Shown: in pieces, positions 1 through 11,039 of the stretch
How the letters are laid out: each line of letters opens with the position of its first letter
Position numbering within the stretch: position 1 is the first letter of the stretch
DNA from: Corythucha ciliata
Lineage: Eukaryota > Arthropoda > Insecta > Hemiptera > Tingidae
DNA length: 64,000 bases
Assembly (NCBI GenBank): GCA_038030265.1
Contig: CM075938.1
Coordinates: 4,441,009 to 4,505,008 of the forward strand
Direction: 5' to 3'
The notes under the pieces: model-generated
Database searches by the model: none
Told to the model about the DNA's origin: nothing
Seen by the model: only the letters and a program-made list of their open reading frames with translations
Translations under genes and position numbers: made by a program

Positions 1-317
1 TACGCGGAAGCTACCACACACCTCCGGGTCCGGTCCTCGTCCTTGGCTTCCAGGATGACTGCTGTCAAATCTCTGCACAGAAATTCTGGCATAGTTAAAA
101 ATTTCACTGCGGGACTTAGAAGCAGCGCAGTTCGTGGCCGCTCCTCATCCCTACAGTAAACCAGCTTACCTGCTGTCGCAGAGAGGCCCTTGACCTGACT
201 CTCCCATGCCCATGGCTCCTGAACCATGGCGACGTCATAGCTTCCCCCAGTGAACACCCTGCTCAAGACGGCCGACGCCGCTGCCGCACGATGCAGATTC
301 ACCTGGAGGAAGCGCAA
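1..317 (-). CDS. LINE ORF2 N-terminal endonuclease domain, cut by the window edge
   Basis: On the minus strand one open frame runs from about 317 to the window edge and reads as the start of a Jockey/R1-type LINE ORF2, beginning LRFLQVNLHRAAAASAV and continuing with AMVQEPWAW and a CVVASA block. These match the N-terminal part of the apurinic endonuclease domain: the QVN start strand, the QEP catalytic motif and the VVAS strand. The same motifs in the same order occur in the two LINEs at 18-28 kb. No ATG is available at the start. The frame opens beside the stop of the upstream reading frame near 329, so entry by coupling to ORF1 is possible but is inference. The frame is intact as far as it can be seen; the RT part lies outside the window. 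Confidence 0.75.
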   Translation of the reverse strand, partial: MRFLQVNLHRAAAASAVLSRVFTGGSYDVAMVQEPWAWESQVKGLSATAGKLVYCRDEERPRTALLLSPAVKFLTMPEFLCRDLTAVILEAKDEDRTRRCVVASA

Positions 318-328
318 CCCCGTAGCGG

Positions 329-670
329 TCACTTATTCCCCTTATGTACCCCACTCCGCGATTGCTTCTTCAGCATCGCCTTACTCGGAGTAGGGTGGGG
401 TTTCCGTGCCCGACCTGCCGCCTTCGGGACTCTTTCACCCCCCGCTGGTCCGACACTATCACCTCTCTCCCCCGCCTTGCTAGTCGATGGCCTAGCATAT
501 GAGGGAGCTACCTGCGTTGACTGCCCGGATGCCGTGGCGCCAACCGCTGTTCCCACAGATAGCTCTTCCTGCCGCGGTGCGGGGGTCTCCGAACACTTGC
601 AGGAAAGACAATTAAACCTGTTGGTCGTGCGAAAAATAATATCCACAACTCGTGAGGAAGAAGCTTTCAC
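329..670 (-). pseudogene. C-terminal tail of a LINE ORF1, fused to a MITE fragment
   Basis: A 113-residue frame ends just upstream of the endonuclease frame at 1-317. Its last 80 or so residues are basic and rich in Ala, Ser, Gly and Pro, as in the linker after a LINE ORF1. No zinc knuckle is left. Its first part (bases about 628-670) is not LINE sequence but belongs to the foldback element described at 628-779, so ORF1 is broken there, either by 5' truncation of the LINE or by the MITE inserting. The assignment rests on position next to ORF2. Confidence 0.45.
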
Positions 671-779
671 TCTGCTAGTTGTTTTTTAGTTCACTCGGCC
701 CCGCCTCGTGAGCCAAACACAACTCGCAGGTAAAACTCCACTTCCCTCACTTGTTGTGAAATATACTATTATTTCACTT
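628..779 (+). repeat. Right half of the foldback MITE seen complete at 14.39-14.89 kb
   Basis: This stretch matches 14747-14892 with scattered differences, sharing CAACTCGTGAGGA and the terminal GTGAAATATACTATTA. It is the right-hand portion of that element; the left half is not present here. Confidence 0.6.
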
Positions 780-989
780 GTCTCGCGAAAAATATCGTGC
801 ATACCTCAATTCACTTGCTTGTATTCATTTAGGCGTGTGTAAAGTAGGCTTTTAAGCACGATGAATGATGGGTGAAGGATGAGTGGAACCGTGAAAATTA
901 TAACCCAAAAAGGTCAAAGTCAGTTGATTATGTTGGTGAGTTGGTAGAAGAATTGAGGCAGGGAAGCCCGCTTTCATCTTACGCGCTTC

Positions 990-1440
990 TTTTGTTTCTT
1001 CTTTTGGCTTATTATTTCTCAATAATAAGTCTTTGTAATCGTATCGCAAAAAAATTTTTTGACCCCCCCTCAAAATTTGTAGTTTTACGTTTCGAAGTGC
1101 GTAGAATCCAAATCTGCAATAAAAAAAAAATGTCCGTCCGCCGTCCGGGCCATATCTTGCCCTAGGATTGCTCGAAAAAACTCGTTCTTTCGCACATAGA
1201 CTCCATTTGGGGTCTAGTTGGTCCTAACATCTGATCAGTTTGATCAAATAACTCCCTGGGGTTTTATGGGCCAAAAGCGGGTCCAAAATGGGGATTTTCA
1301 AAGGATTTGGGATCATAGGGGTGTGGGGTGTCGATTTTCATGCAATTTCAAGCCGGATTTGACTACATCGATGAATAATAAACCCACAGTCAAAATAATA
1401 AGGCATTGTTCGATAATTCGCAGCGTTTTTTATTTCTCTG
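990..1440 (+). repeat. Two-module dispersed repeat, uninterrupted copy
   Basis: This is a high-identity reverse complement of sequence at 34.83-35.07 kb plus 36.83-37.02 kb. The left module (about 990-1170) ends in GGCCATATCTTGCCCTAGG. The right module (about 1205-1440) contains CTGATCAGTTTGATCAAATA. In this copy the join near 1205-1209 is continuous; in the other copy a LINE sits exactly there. Both copies keep a similar open frame of about 55 codons in the right module, but it starts with TTG and matches no protein I know, so the conservation is explained by recent copying. The stretch 780-990 holds nothing else I can name. Confidence 0.75.
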
Positions 1441-1516
1441 CAATGAAGTTGTGTGGCAAATGGGAGAATTTACGGAACCCTTAAATTAAATAATTATGAA
1501 CCTAATTGGCTTTAAA

Positions 1517-1651
1517 AGGCTTTGAACGATCGAAGGTAAAAAAAAAGCGTACGATCCTGAGGCGTATAATCGCACTACAAACTCTACCGATGATGGCACT
1601 CGACTTCTTCTCGTGTCACAAACATCGTACCTCGTTCGTTCAAAGCTCCTT
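1517..1651. repeat. Small foldback element
   Basis: The ends are inverted copies: GGCTTTGAACGATCGAAGG on the left, and on the right the reverse complement of AGCTTTGAACGAACGAGG. A second pairing (TACGATC with its inverse) lies just inside. The size fits a very short MITE. No clear target duplication is seen. Confidence 0.5.
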
Positions 1652-1680
1652 CATGTCTAGGTATCGTAATAAAAAAATGG

Positions 1681-1846
1681 GTTAGGGTTACCGGGGGGGG
1701 GGCGGTGAAATACAATGCAACCTATGGTTGCCCGCGCACTAGGCAGCAAAGATTTCCAGGCTGGGGCAGCCACACTAGGACAAGCCCAACTGCACAGCAG
1801 CCAACTGGCTGCCGCGGTCAGGCTGCTTAGTGCAGGGGAACCCTAA
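1681..1846. repeat. Imperfect inverted repeat, possible MITE
   Basis: The left end reads TTAGGGTTACC followed by a G run. The right end reads GGGGAACCCTAA. Inside them GCACTAGGCAGC (1736-1747) pairs with GCTGCTTAGTGC (1822-1833). A 166-bp foldback element is the simplest reading. From 1850 to 2270 I see only a poly-T run and unassigned sequence. Confidence 0.4.
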
Positions 1847-2274
1847 TTTTGCGTTGGAAACTTCCCTGGGCCACTATCATCAAACTCGACACCGCTTTCA
1901 AATTTTTTTTTTTTTATAACTAACATTGCCAGTCGAAGGAGGGGGGGATTGTGCACCTCTGCCTCGTTGTGTCTGGGAAGGGAAGTCTCTTGCTTGAACT
2001 AAATGAGTTGGCATGTGCGAGATTTTGAGTTGATCTAGTTGAATTCCCAACTGTTCCCCTTTCACGTTCTCAGTGTGACGATTGTTTTAAAGGCACGATT
2101 CTATTTTGGGGCAATTACAAAGGTCTTTGGTCATTAATCAGTTGTGTATCACATATCTCCCTTCGTGCCACGAGCCACCACCCAAGGAAGGAAAGCAAAG
2201 TATAAATTCATCTAATCGTCGTCATATGTAATCATTGAGGCGAGAATAGGATCACTCGCGCGCCTTTAACTTTT

Positions 2275-2400
2275 CGAGACGAGACCGAGACTTTCGAGAC
2301 CGACTTTTCATGATCGAGACTGAGACCGAGACGAGACCGACTTTTCATGAGCGAGACCGAGACCGAGACCGCACTCAAGTCTCGTCTCGGTCTCGTGCAT
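2275..2400 (+). repeat. GAGACC-rich simple repeat with an internal duplication
   Basis: Runs of GAGACC and GAGACGAGACC fill this stretch, and a block containing CGACTTTTCATGA occurs twice about 40 bp apart. The last part switches to GTCTCGTCTCGGTCTCG, the inverse of the start, so the whole can fold. The frame across it reads as alternating Asp-Arg and Glu-Thr, which is a by-product of the repeat. Confidence 0.7.
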
Positions 2401-2785
2401 CACTAATTGAGCTTCTAGCCGGTCGAACAGAGACGATAAATCAAAGTTTCTCGGATCGAAACTTTTATGCACGGCCAAGGACAAGAGTACCCGAGAATAA
2501 ACTTCGATTAATAAATCTTTTCCCCCCGGAAACGATCTTTTAAGCCTTGAATAGCTTTCGAATAATTTTGACTCGGTGGAGGATAGGCATCGATCACTTC
2601 CCGCGCCTTTGAACCAGGGCCTGGGGACTGTATGAGGTACTGAAATTTTTCAGCTTCGCCTAATTCCACATCATTATCAATTTTCACAAATAGGGCTCAA
2701 AATTTCAACCATTCTTTCAAATCGCCGTTAAATTTACTTTAGTGTAACCAGGTTATTTTATTTCGGCTGTTGAGTCAAATGAATT

Positions 2786-2888
2786 ACCCAGAACGCGTTA
2801 TGGGTATTTCATTCCGCCCACTGGGCGAATAAAATTATACCCACGACGCGTTGTGAGCATTTCGCACTGCCCACAACGCGTTGTGGGT
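2786..2888. repeat. Three copies of a 20-bp palindrome centred on ACGCGT
   Basis: ACCCAGAACGCGTTATGGGT (2786-2805), ACCCACGACGCGTTGTGAGC (2839-2858) and GCCCACAACGCGTTGTGGGT (2869-2888) are near-perfect palindromes of one type. The text between them (GGGCGAAT-like) is also partly repeated. This could be a short satellite or clustered protein-binding sites; nothing decides it. Confidence 0.6.
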
Positions 2889-2899
2889 TAATTTTTTCG

Positions 2900-5800
2900 G
2901 GCAATGGGCGAATTCGGCCATTAGTACATTACACAAGGAACGACTTTAACCAAAAATTGTGAAGGAGGAGGGAGGTGTGAGAAGAAAAATCTAGCCCCAA
3001 CCGATGGTCGATAATGAATGAGGGCTGATGAAGCATTGAAAAGCTCCTTTGGCTTACCAGAAAAAGGCAAATCGCAGATTAAAAAGTTATTTACTCTCCT
3101 CCAAAGTCCAAACTATACACTCTTCGGGGATTTTTTGTGCGGAAGTTTCTGTCTTATTGGAAAAAGAATTTAAATCAAATGAAGCTCTGCTTTTTAAAAT
3201 CTCAGCGGATTTAAACTTTTCTCTAAAATTCGCAATAACGCAAGTCTCTGCCACTTCTCTTCCATTTCTTTCCGTCTCCCTGACCAATCTTCCCGGAATT
3301 TATTTTCCAGTAAAGTGAATCCTGATAAATAAGACCGGAGCCAACTAACAATTATGATTTGTCAGTGTCAGAACATATTGCTTTGTCTTTATACCAGCTG
3401 GGGGATTCTTCCCTTCCTTTTTACAAATGACTCTGATGGTATTTTTTTTTTTTTTTTTTCTTCTGAGCCTTTTCCTTTATGAACCTTTTTCGCATCAATC
3501 CATAGGTAGCAAAAGTCTTGACCTCTGCTATTGAACATCCCCCCCCCCCTTTCCAACTTACGTGACCGCCCATTTTTTCAACGATTTACAATTGAAAGGT
3601 GTATGAGGGGTGAAATCAATTTATTTTGTGGGAACCGTCCTTAATTTCGGACCTATCCGAAATGATCGGGAGATTTATTTTTTTTCCCACACCGTTCCGA
3701 AATATTTCATACATACTTTGATTCTCGGATTTATTTCTTTCTTCGATGATTCGTAGCCTAACATGTGTGTACCTAAGGGTACAAAACAATAATAAAAAAA
3801 GGAATAACATGCCAGATTTTCTATACCTGACAGTTGTGACAAAAGCTTGCGTGCGCAAATTCATTATATTTTGTTGTGTATAAAGTAAGGGTAGCGCCGA
3901 GCAACTTGAGGGGGTGGGTATAGGAGGGCAGGATTATACACTCAGGAGGTGTAATCGTTTCATGACTAAAAATACTTATGTAACCGTTCCTTTTTTTACC
4001 CAAGTTCTAAATAATAGTGGCGTCGGATGACACCCCTGTACGCTTCTTTACTCTGTTCCGAAGGATGGCACCTTAAAGACTCCCCCGCACTTCCCCCCAC
4101 CCTGGAGTGGTATTATTTTGGACGTTTACGTATTTATAAATTTTTTTTCCTATACTAATCTGGCTGGGATGGGGAACGTATCGAATTGCCTAAGCCTACT
4201 CCCCCTCCCTTCTTCTTGACTACTATTCCGACAGGGCAATTTTTTTATGGAACGAAAAACTACTAAACTTCCCTTCTGAATTCCTTCCAGAATGATAGAG
4301 AATAAGGAGAGGACGGGCTATGGGTTAGAGTCATATTTATAGATGTTTAGGTCTCTACACAGTGATACGAGAGAAATATGGGAGGAAGGGTATTAACGCC
4401 TGCATGCAGAGTGCAAGGTTTTCTCCCCCCCGACCCCGCCCACCGTTGACCATCCGACATTTCAGAAACAAAAAAAAAAAAAAAAAATAGGCCTCTTGAT
4501 CTAATTCTAGCTCCGCGAGTACGTTGCAGGAGCGTTGACCCTCCCCCTTGGTAGTAGTGATCCACGTGGTTTCCCACTCCTCATCACCATTGTCGATATA
4601 ACTTCAGCAGCCTCCCGCGCCCATTTCATCGCAGAGAGTGGCTTGCTTTTCCCCCGCTGTTTACGCGCCAATAGAATCTCAGTCACCCCGCCAAGTCTGA
4701 AACCGAAGCGCGACACAGGGGAGACACCAAACAACCTACTTACTCGCCATTTATCTTCAAATTTATGAACGTTCTAATTTCTTTTTTAGAAAAAGAAGAA
4801 GAAGAAAAAAAAAAAAACTCTCTCCCTCTCAAACTTCTTCAATATTCTTCGTAGGCGCCTCCCGTTAAAACGAATTTTATAGCTTCGTTTTCATTCCACC
4901 AAATGGTTCCTTTCAGGAAATCAATGCCTCTCATTTCTGGATTTCTTATCAAATTCCTGTATTTATTTATTTTGCTCGGACATATAAATGCTCGATCTGG
5001 AAGTCATTAATGCAAAAACACACAAAAATTCTATACTAACAGCTTTTTCGTCGAAATATTTAAATGTACATACATTCTTAAGGATTGCTTCAAGCTGTAC
5101 AATGCTGAATTAAATTTTTCAAGCCCTCGCTTAGGCGACGAGTATATAATAGACACTACGGTTTTCCAACGATCTTCTTTAATTAAGGTTAAATGCGACG
5201 ATAAAAGTAACGAATGTCCTTTCTTGCGACTTTTAAAAACCTTTTTTCGTCGTTAATTTGAACTGATCAGGAGGGGTTGCCGATAGGCATCGGCTAAAGG
5301 TTCCCCAATGTTTCAGGAACGCACTTCTCACATACTAAAAGGGAAACCCTGAAATGAATTGAAGGTGGTGAAGGGGAAGAGGTGAAACGGTGGTTTAAGG
5401 TCCAAAAAAAAAAAACATTGACAAGTAAAACCAAGTACGTGGTGGAGACCTTTGAAAAAACGGTGGGGGGGGGAGTGGGGGCTTCCAGGTAAAAAGGCAT
5501 TCTTTCTTATTTAGCTTCGTTGTCTCTAAGGATAATTTTTTGTGCGTTGTTGTTTAGGTATTGAATTTGTTTTGAAGCGCTAAAAAGAGCCTCTTGAAAC
5601 ACTACTCTCCAGGGATAGTGTAAGATTCACTTTATATTGAGTTTTTAATGAGCGCAAACGTACCCAGATTTAACAAAAATGCTACAAGGTATTCTGGGGC
5701 TTCGATAAAACAAAAATTCAAATCAACGAGAGTAAAAAAAAAAAGTTGGGAGAAGATGTAGATATAAGTAACTCTGTCCCAAGTGAAGTTCCTGACTCAC

Positions 5801-6180
5801 GTTTCAAGGAACGAACAACAACAATTCAATGGAAGAATGGATCCTCTAATCAAGATGATACAATGTTCCTGGGTACGGAGGAAAAAGAGATTTTAATCAA
5901 ATTTTCTGCTCAACGAATAAAACTCAAGACGCCCGTGGAGTGTCTGTGGTGGTGGTGGGGGGGGGGGCACTATAGAGAGAGGACCCATCGACGGATTAAA
6001 AATTTACGATCAAGTCACCCACACAGAACTGACCGAAAATGCAAGTTTCCGTGTGGAAACAGTGATTTGAAAATTTATTACGAGCACAAACGCAACGCGA
6101 TAGCGTTTTCCATTCAATAATGCATTACACTCGTTGGGTGTAAAGTTTTCCACCCAGTTCCACTTCCGCACTTTCCGCAG
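2900..6180. other. No gene recognised
   Basis: I see poly-A, poly-T and poly-C runs and short open frames of fewer than 125 codons on both strands, none with a recognisable motif or splice structure. A frame at 5746-6120 is interrupted by a G run encoding WWWWGGG and looks like chance. Confidence 0.5.
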
Positions 6181-6189
6181 TTCTCTGAA

Positions 6190-6898
6190 ACGGTTGACGG
6201 ATCCGTTCCCGAGTTTGACGTTGAGAACGACGACTGGACTATTTACAAGAAGCGACTCGAACACTATTTTGCGGCAAATGCAGTTGAAGAGGAACGCAAG
6301 GTACCAGTCTTGTTAACGCTTATCGGTCTTAGGGCGTATTCTTTGTTGCGGGATCTGTGTGACCCTATACCTCCTTATGCTCTCTCGTACGAGCAGTTGA
6401 TCGCTAAGTTGTCCGGGTATTTCACCAAGGCGGTGAGTGTGTTTCGGCAACGTACACACTCCTTCAACAGACGCCGGGTGAGTTCATAAATGCATGGTAC
6501 GTTCGAATTGAAAACGCAGCGATTCAATGTCGTTTCGGTAGGCTCCTTGAAGAAAAGATCAAGGACAAATTTGTAACTGGCATGCGTCCGGGAAGGATCT
6601 TGGATCGACTTTGTGAGGAGGATGAGTTAAGACCTCTCTATATTCTCCTGGAAATTGCGGTTCAGAAGGAAGCCAGCCTTCTATCATCATCGTCGGAGGT
6701 TACTTGCTTACAAAAGGCGGCCAGGGTGGTTCGCTTTCAAAAGGCGGCAGAGGAAACTCGGCGCAGCAGGCAGTAAAGGGCTCGAGTAGCGGTTCGTCGG
6801 TGGGCGGCAAACCAAATTATCGCTCTTTATCTACACATAACTCTGAGACGACGACGAAAGACAACGGAAGGACATCGACGTGCGACGCTTGCCCATAG
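6190..6898 (+). pseudogene. Gypsy-type gag, frameshifted
   Basis: A frame from about 6190 reads DDWTIYKKRLEHYFAANAVE, then LLTLIGLRAYSLLRDL and YEQLIAKLSGYF. This is the start of a Ty3/Gypsy capsid (retrotransposon gag) domain. It runs into a stop at about 6489. The match continues in another frame from about 6467: TPGEFINAWYVRIENAAIQ, CRFGRLLEEKIKDKFVTGM. A Gly/Ser-rich tail ends with CDACP near 6898, where a zinc knuckle would be expected but only one Cys pair is present. No start, LTR or pol follows; a minus-strand LINE lies next to it. I am sure of the family. The frameshift near 6470 makes it non-functional. Confidence 0.75.
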
Positions 6899-7116
6899 AC
6901 ATAATTGAAAAGTATGCTAACACCACGATATGGCAAGGGCCAGCCGCGTATCGCAAAACCACAGGATACTTTAACTGTCCATGTTGGTTCTACAGAATTA
7001 GACGTACATCCATGAAGCTCCCAATACCAATGGCGTTTCGTAATAAAAATATCACATTTTACCCCCCGGAAACGTTCGTTAGGCCTAGGAAGTTTAGAGT
7101 CTCAGTACACACATTT

Positions 7117-9097
7117 TTAAGCCATCCATCCATAGCCTGCCATAGCCACAATATGTTCAGAGGAAGCCGTCAAACACTCTACAATAGCTTTAATTACGAA
7201 TTTCCCAATTTTGGAAGACGTAGGCTCCGCTGTTTCGGCTTCGCCCCCACATGGGCAGTCAGGGCTGACTCGACGTCGGTGGAAATACAGCTTCTCGTTG
7301 AAGGAGCCGTGTCCCGAGAGGAGTTGGACAGCGGGGTAACTCAAGAAGCTCCTCTTCCACCGCAGGCGCTCCTGTACGTCCGGGATTATCGCATATGTGT
7401 GGCGTCCAGTTAAAGCGGTGGACCATTCTCGTTGCCATTCCTGGATAATCCGCGTCTGCGAGCGTTGCCGGGATCGATTGCAGCCATGGTGGAAGCGGAT
7501 GGTGAATACCAAGCTTTCGGGCGCGCATGGCTGCCAGCACGTAGAGCTCGACGTCGAGTGGTCGGACTCCAGCGAGGACGTGTATGAGCTGTTGTCGAAT
7601 AAGCGCGGAGAGCGGCGATGAGGAAGCGACGTTGGATGCTGCGTACTTGTTGTCGCTGGGCTCGACGTGCCTGCGGCCACCATAGAGCGCACGCATAGGC
7701 TACGCGCGGAACAAATGCTGCTTTATAGTAGAGGAGTCTCTTCTGGAATGTGGGCCCCCATCCACGCCCGGAGATTCCTCGAAGGAAGCTGCAGGTGGGC
7801 ATCGTGGTGTTGGCCAGGTTCGCAATGTACAGGGTTGACAGCCCTGAGCGCACGATGGTCACGCCTAGGTACCGCATGGAGGTTGTCATCGGCATTGTTG
7901 ATTACGGAGCGTGATTAGGTGACGTCGCGCTGGTAAGAACTATGTTCCGCGGAAGATGGTGGTCGAGGGCGTAGTTTATTTGCAAGCGACGAGTGTCGCA
8001 CCAGGTCACAACGAGGTAATCGATGCGGCGGAATTCGTGCCGAAATCGTTGACGGTCCGGGGCAGAGACGATTATGGCCAAGTCGTCGACGAAAGCGGTG
8101 GCTGCCAAACCGGCCGCCTCGAGGTCACGGAGGAGAGGGGCAAAGCCCAGGGCCCACGCCGGGACCGCTCCCTGCGAGCACCCACGTGTAATCTCCCGTT
8201 CGGCCGTGATACCATTGTGACTGTGCCTGACGTGGCGGTCGCTAAGATAGCTCTGGAGGAGCAAGTAAATGATTTGGAAGCCGCGCGGATCTCGGCGAGT
8301 AGGGCTGGCCATCAGACGGCGTTGAAGGCACCGACTACGTCGTAGCAGAACACGGTGGGGCACGATTTCTATTTGACCACGAAGATTGAGGATGGCGTGC
8401 TCAGTTGATCGTCCGGGGATTCTGCCGAATTGCCATCGGTGACAGTGGTCGTGGACAGTGGGTGGGAGTCGGTTAATTATAAACTTTTCAAAAACTTTGG
8501 CCTCCACAGAGAGCAGAGTGATGGGCCGATAGCTGGATGGGTCGGCTCTATCGCGGTCAGCGCCCTTGAGGAGAAGACTCACAGTTCCCTCTTTCCACGG
8601 CGACGGGAAACATGTGGTTCGAGGGTGGTGAAGACGTCGATCGCTGAGTCGGGTAGGTTTCGGAGCATCCTTCCAGTCAATCTGGAGGATCCCGGGGCCT
8701 TCTTCAGGGGGCTGGTCGCGAAGACTGCAGCTACCCCGTCCTTTGTCCATGGAGGGGCGTCAGGCGTCGCTGGTGGTTGATCGATCGCCGCGCAAATCTC
8801 CTGGTCCTCGTCTGTACCACGGGCCGGGTCGTCCGGGGGGAAAAGCCCCGCGAGTTGGGCGCGGAGGGTCGTGTAGGCATCTGTCGCTTGCGATGTCGCT
8901 GTTAGAAGCGCTTTTGGGCACCATCTACCTTTGTGTATCTGGTAGGGGAGGCCCCAGATGTTAGTCGACAGTTCCTCTGTGGTGAGTTGGCGCCACGAGC
9001 GGCGCTTTTCTCTTCGAACGACTTTTTTGTATTCCCGTCGTTGCCGCACAAACGTATACGAACTAAGGAGCACTAGTACCATAACGAAGAGCCCCAT
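7117..9097 (-). pseudogene. R1-like LINE ORF2 (linker, RT and C-terminal Cys motif), several frameshifts
   Basis: Reading the minus strand from about 9097: a basic linker (RREYKKVVRREKRRSWRQL), then RT blocks SYRPITLLSVEAKVFEKFI (fingers), a degraded GCPQG-type block ending WALGFAPLLRDLEAAG, the catalytic FVDD in ATAFVDDLAIIVSA, YLGVTI (thumb start near 7865) and a C-terminal Cys-rich remnant CPCGG near 7250. Order and spacing fit the R1/Jockey group. The pieces lie in at least three frames, so it is dead. The endonuclease half is missing, as expected for a 5'-truncated insertion. The 3' UTR probably runs toward 6900. It lies tail to tail with the Gypsy gag remnant. Confidence 0.75.
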
Positions 9098-9279
9098 AAA
9101 ATCTCCGTGAGCGTTTCACGTTGAAATTCGGTTCTGCAGATTTCCTGGACTTGAAGCAGCCCGAAAAGGTCCGAGTATGTCCAGCTTTTTCCTTGGACTT
9201 CCGACACAGCGCAGTAGTGTACCAAGGTACCGGGGGGGGGGGGAGGGTTCGCCCCGGACCTGCTATCAGACAAAAATCG

Positions 9280-11030
9280 ATAATATTCGTGGCTATAGCT
9301 GCTAAAAAGCGCTGATTCGTGGTCTCGCGATGCAACTTCCAGACTAAAATGAAGAAAAAAATCGCGGATTCGCGGTACATGGAGGCCATTCAACGAATAA
9401 ATTGTAGAAATCAACGCAAAAGTGTTGGATTTGGGCAAACCCCGCGGTTAAAGCTGAAAAAACACTGTAATATTGACAAATAAAAGACGCTTTCAGGTTA
9501 AAATTGGACAAAAATGGCAAATGGCGAATTGAAATGGCGTAAAATCGCCTATTCGTGTATGAAATAGGGAATAGGATGCTGAATGGCCGCAAAATTAGCA
9601 CAAAACGCTATTTCACAGCTGAAATTGGGAAAATCGCTAATTTGCAATTTGCAGATATACAGTTGTGGAAAAACGTTAATTCGCGAATACAAAATGAAGA
9701 AAATCACTAATTCGTGGCAAAAATTAAAAAAAAAAAAACACCAATTAGCGCAACTAAAATTAAGAAAAACGTTCATTTTCAGTTCAATTGGAGAAAAGTG
9801 CTAATTTTCAGTTAAAAATGGAAAAAATTGCTAATTTGCAGCTTAAATTGAGTCAAACGCCAATTCTTGGCAAAAATTGACAAAAATCGGTAGGTAATGC
9901 ACGGGTTGGAGACGCTACCACTCTGCTAAAATTTAGAAAAAAGGAAAATTCGCAGCTAAAATTGTGATACATCACTAATTCTCGAATTAGTCGTGAAATT
10001 TAAAAATGATGATTTTTTGACAGAACTTGATGAATAGATGTAAATTTTTTGGTTTGCAAAAAAAAAAAAATACATTTATAATTTAAATTCGCACCTTCTG
10101 AAGGCATTTTTGTGGCTCAAATTCAGAAAAATGACAAATTCATGCATGGCTATAGTACAGTGTTAAAAAATTCGCTAATTCACGGCTAGAACTGAGAAGA
10201 AGCAATAATCTATACCTGTAAAAGTTATGTAAAATTGCTAATGCGGTGGTAAAATGTGAAAACCCGCTAATTGGCGGGTAATATTTAGAAAATAAAATAA
10301 TCAGCTTGGTCAAAATTAAGTGAAAGGTTAATTTTAAGCCTAAAAATTGAGAAAATTGCTAATTCGCAGCCAAAAATGGAAAAAATCGCCAATTTACAGC
10401 TATAATTGCGCCAAACGCCAATTTGTGACCGAAATTGAGAAAATTCGCTAATTCACAGGTTTCAAACGCTACGACGCGTCGCCGCTACAATTTAAAAAAA
10501 GCGCTTATTCGCGGTTACAATTGAGAAAAATTCTTATTTGCGCCAAAAACTGAATATACGCAATTTGCGGATTCTGAAGGCAACTTTTCAGGCCGAAATT
10601 GAAAAAAAAAGCGCCAATATGTGGCAATAGGTGAAGAAACGGCTAATTCGCGAGTAAACTGAGAAAAATCGCTCATGCATTGCATTTGGTGAACCAAAAA
10701 AATCCCAATTCGTGAAAAGACCCCTATTTTGCGGCTAATATTGATAGGAAAACACTTAAGATAAACGTTAATTTCCAGCTGAAACTGAGAAAAGTGCTAA
10801 TCTCCTGGTAAAAAAATTTAAAAAATCGGTAATATGCTGCTAATATTGAGGAAAACGCCAAAACTCGTGGTTAATTAAGAAACATCGCTCACGGGATAAA
10901 AATGATACTTTGCTGCTTAAGTTGAGAAAATGCGCAAATTCATGGCTATGGGAGGGGGTGGGGCAAAACCGTTAATCTGCGGCTGAAATTGAGGAAAGTT
11001 CTAATTTGCGGGTAGTCCAAAAATCGCCCT
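9280..11030 (+). repeat. Degenerate array of 30-bp units, unit family 1, forward orientation
   Basis: About 1.75 kb is built from diverged copies of a unit close to GCTAATTCGCGGCTAAAATT followed by GAGAAAAATC, period about 28-33 bp. The AATTCGC and AAATTGAGAAAA parts recur dozens of times. The same unit in the reverse direction fills parts of 12.9-15.1, 29.1-30.1, 55.1-55.5 and 58.9-59.3 kb. A hAT-like end, CAGTAGTGTACCAAGG, lies just left at about 9210, but no partner end is found. The short open frames inside are products of the repeat. Confidence 0.8.
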
Positions 11031-11039
11031 TAACTAAGA

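Noticed and set aside
291..689. 132-codon frame on the plus strand
   Set aside because: It is the antisense of the LINE endonuclease start and ORF1 tail, which have clear motifs on the minus strand.
5746..6120. 124-codon frame on the plus strand
   Set aside because: No domain, no splice context, and it runs through a G-rich simple repeat encoding Trp and Gly.
6880..7413. 177-codon frame on the plus strand
   Set aside because: Most of it is antisense to the C-terminal end of the R1-like LINE; no family motif of its own.
9280..11030. Possible CRISPR-like or minisatellite array with constant spacers
   Set aside because: Units are contiguous and all diverged; there are no identical repeats separated by unique spacers, and the sequence is eukaryotic.
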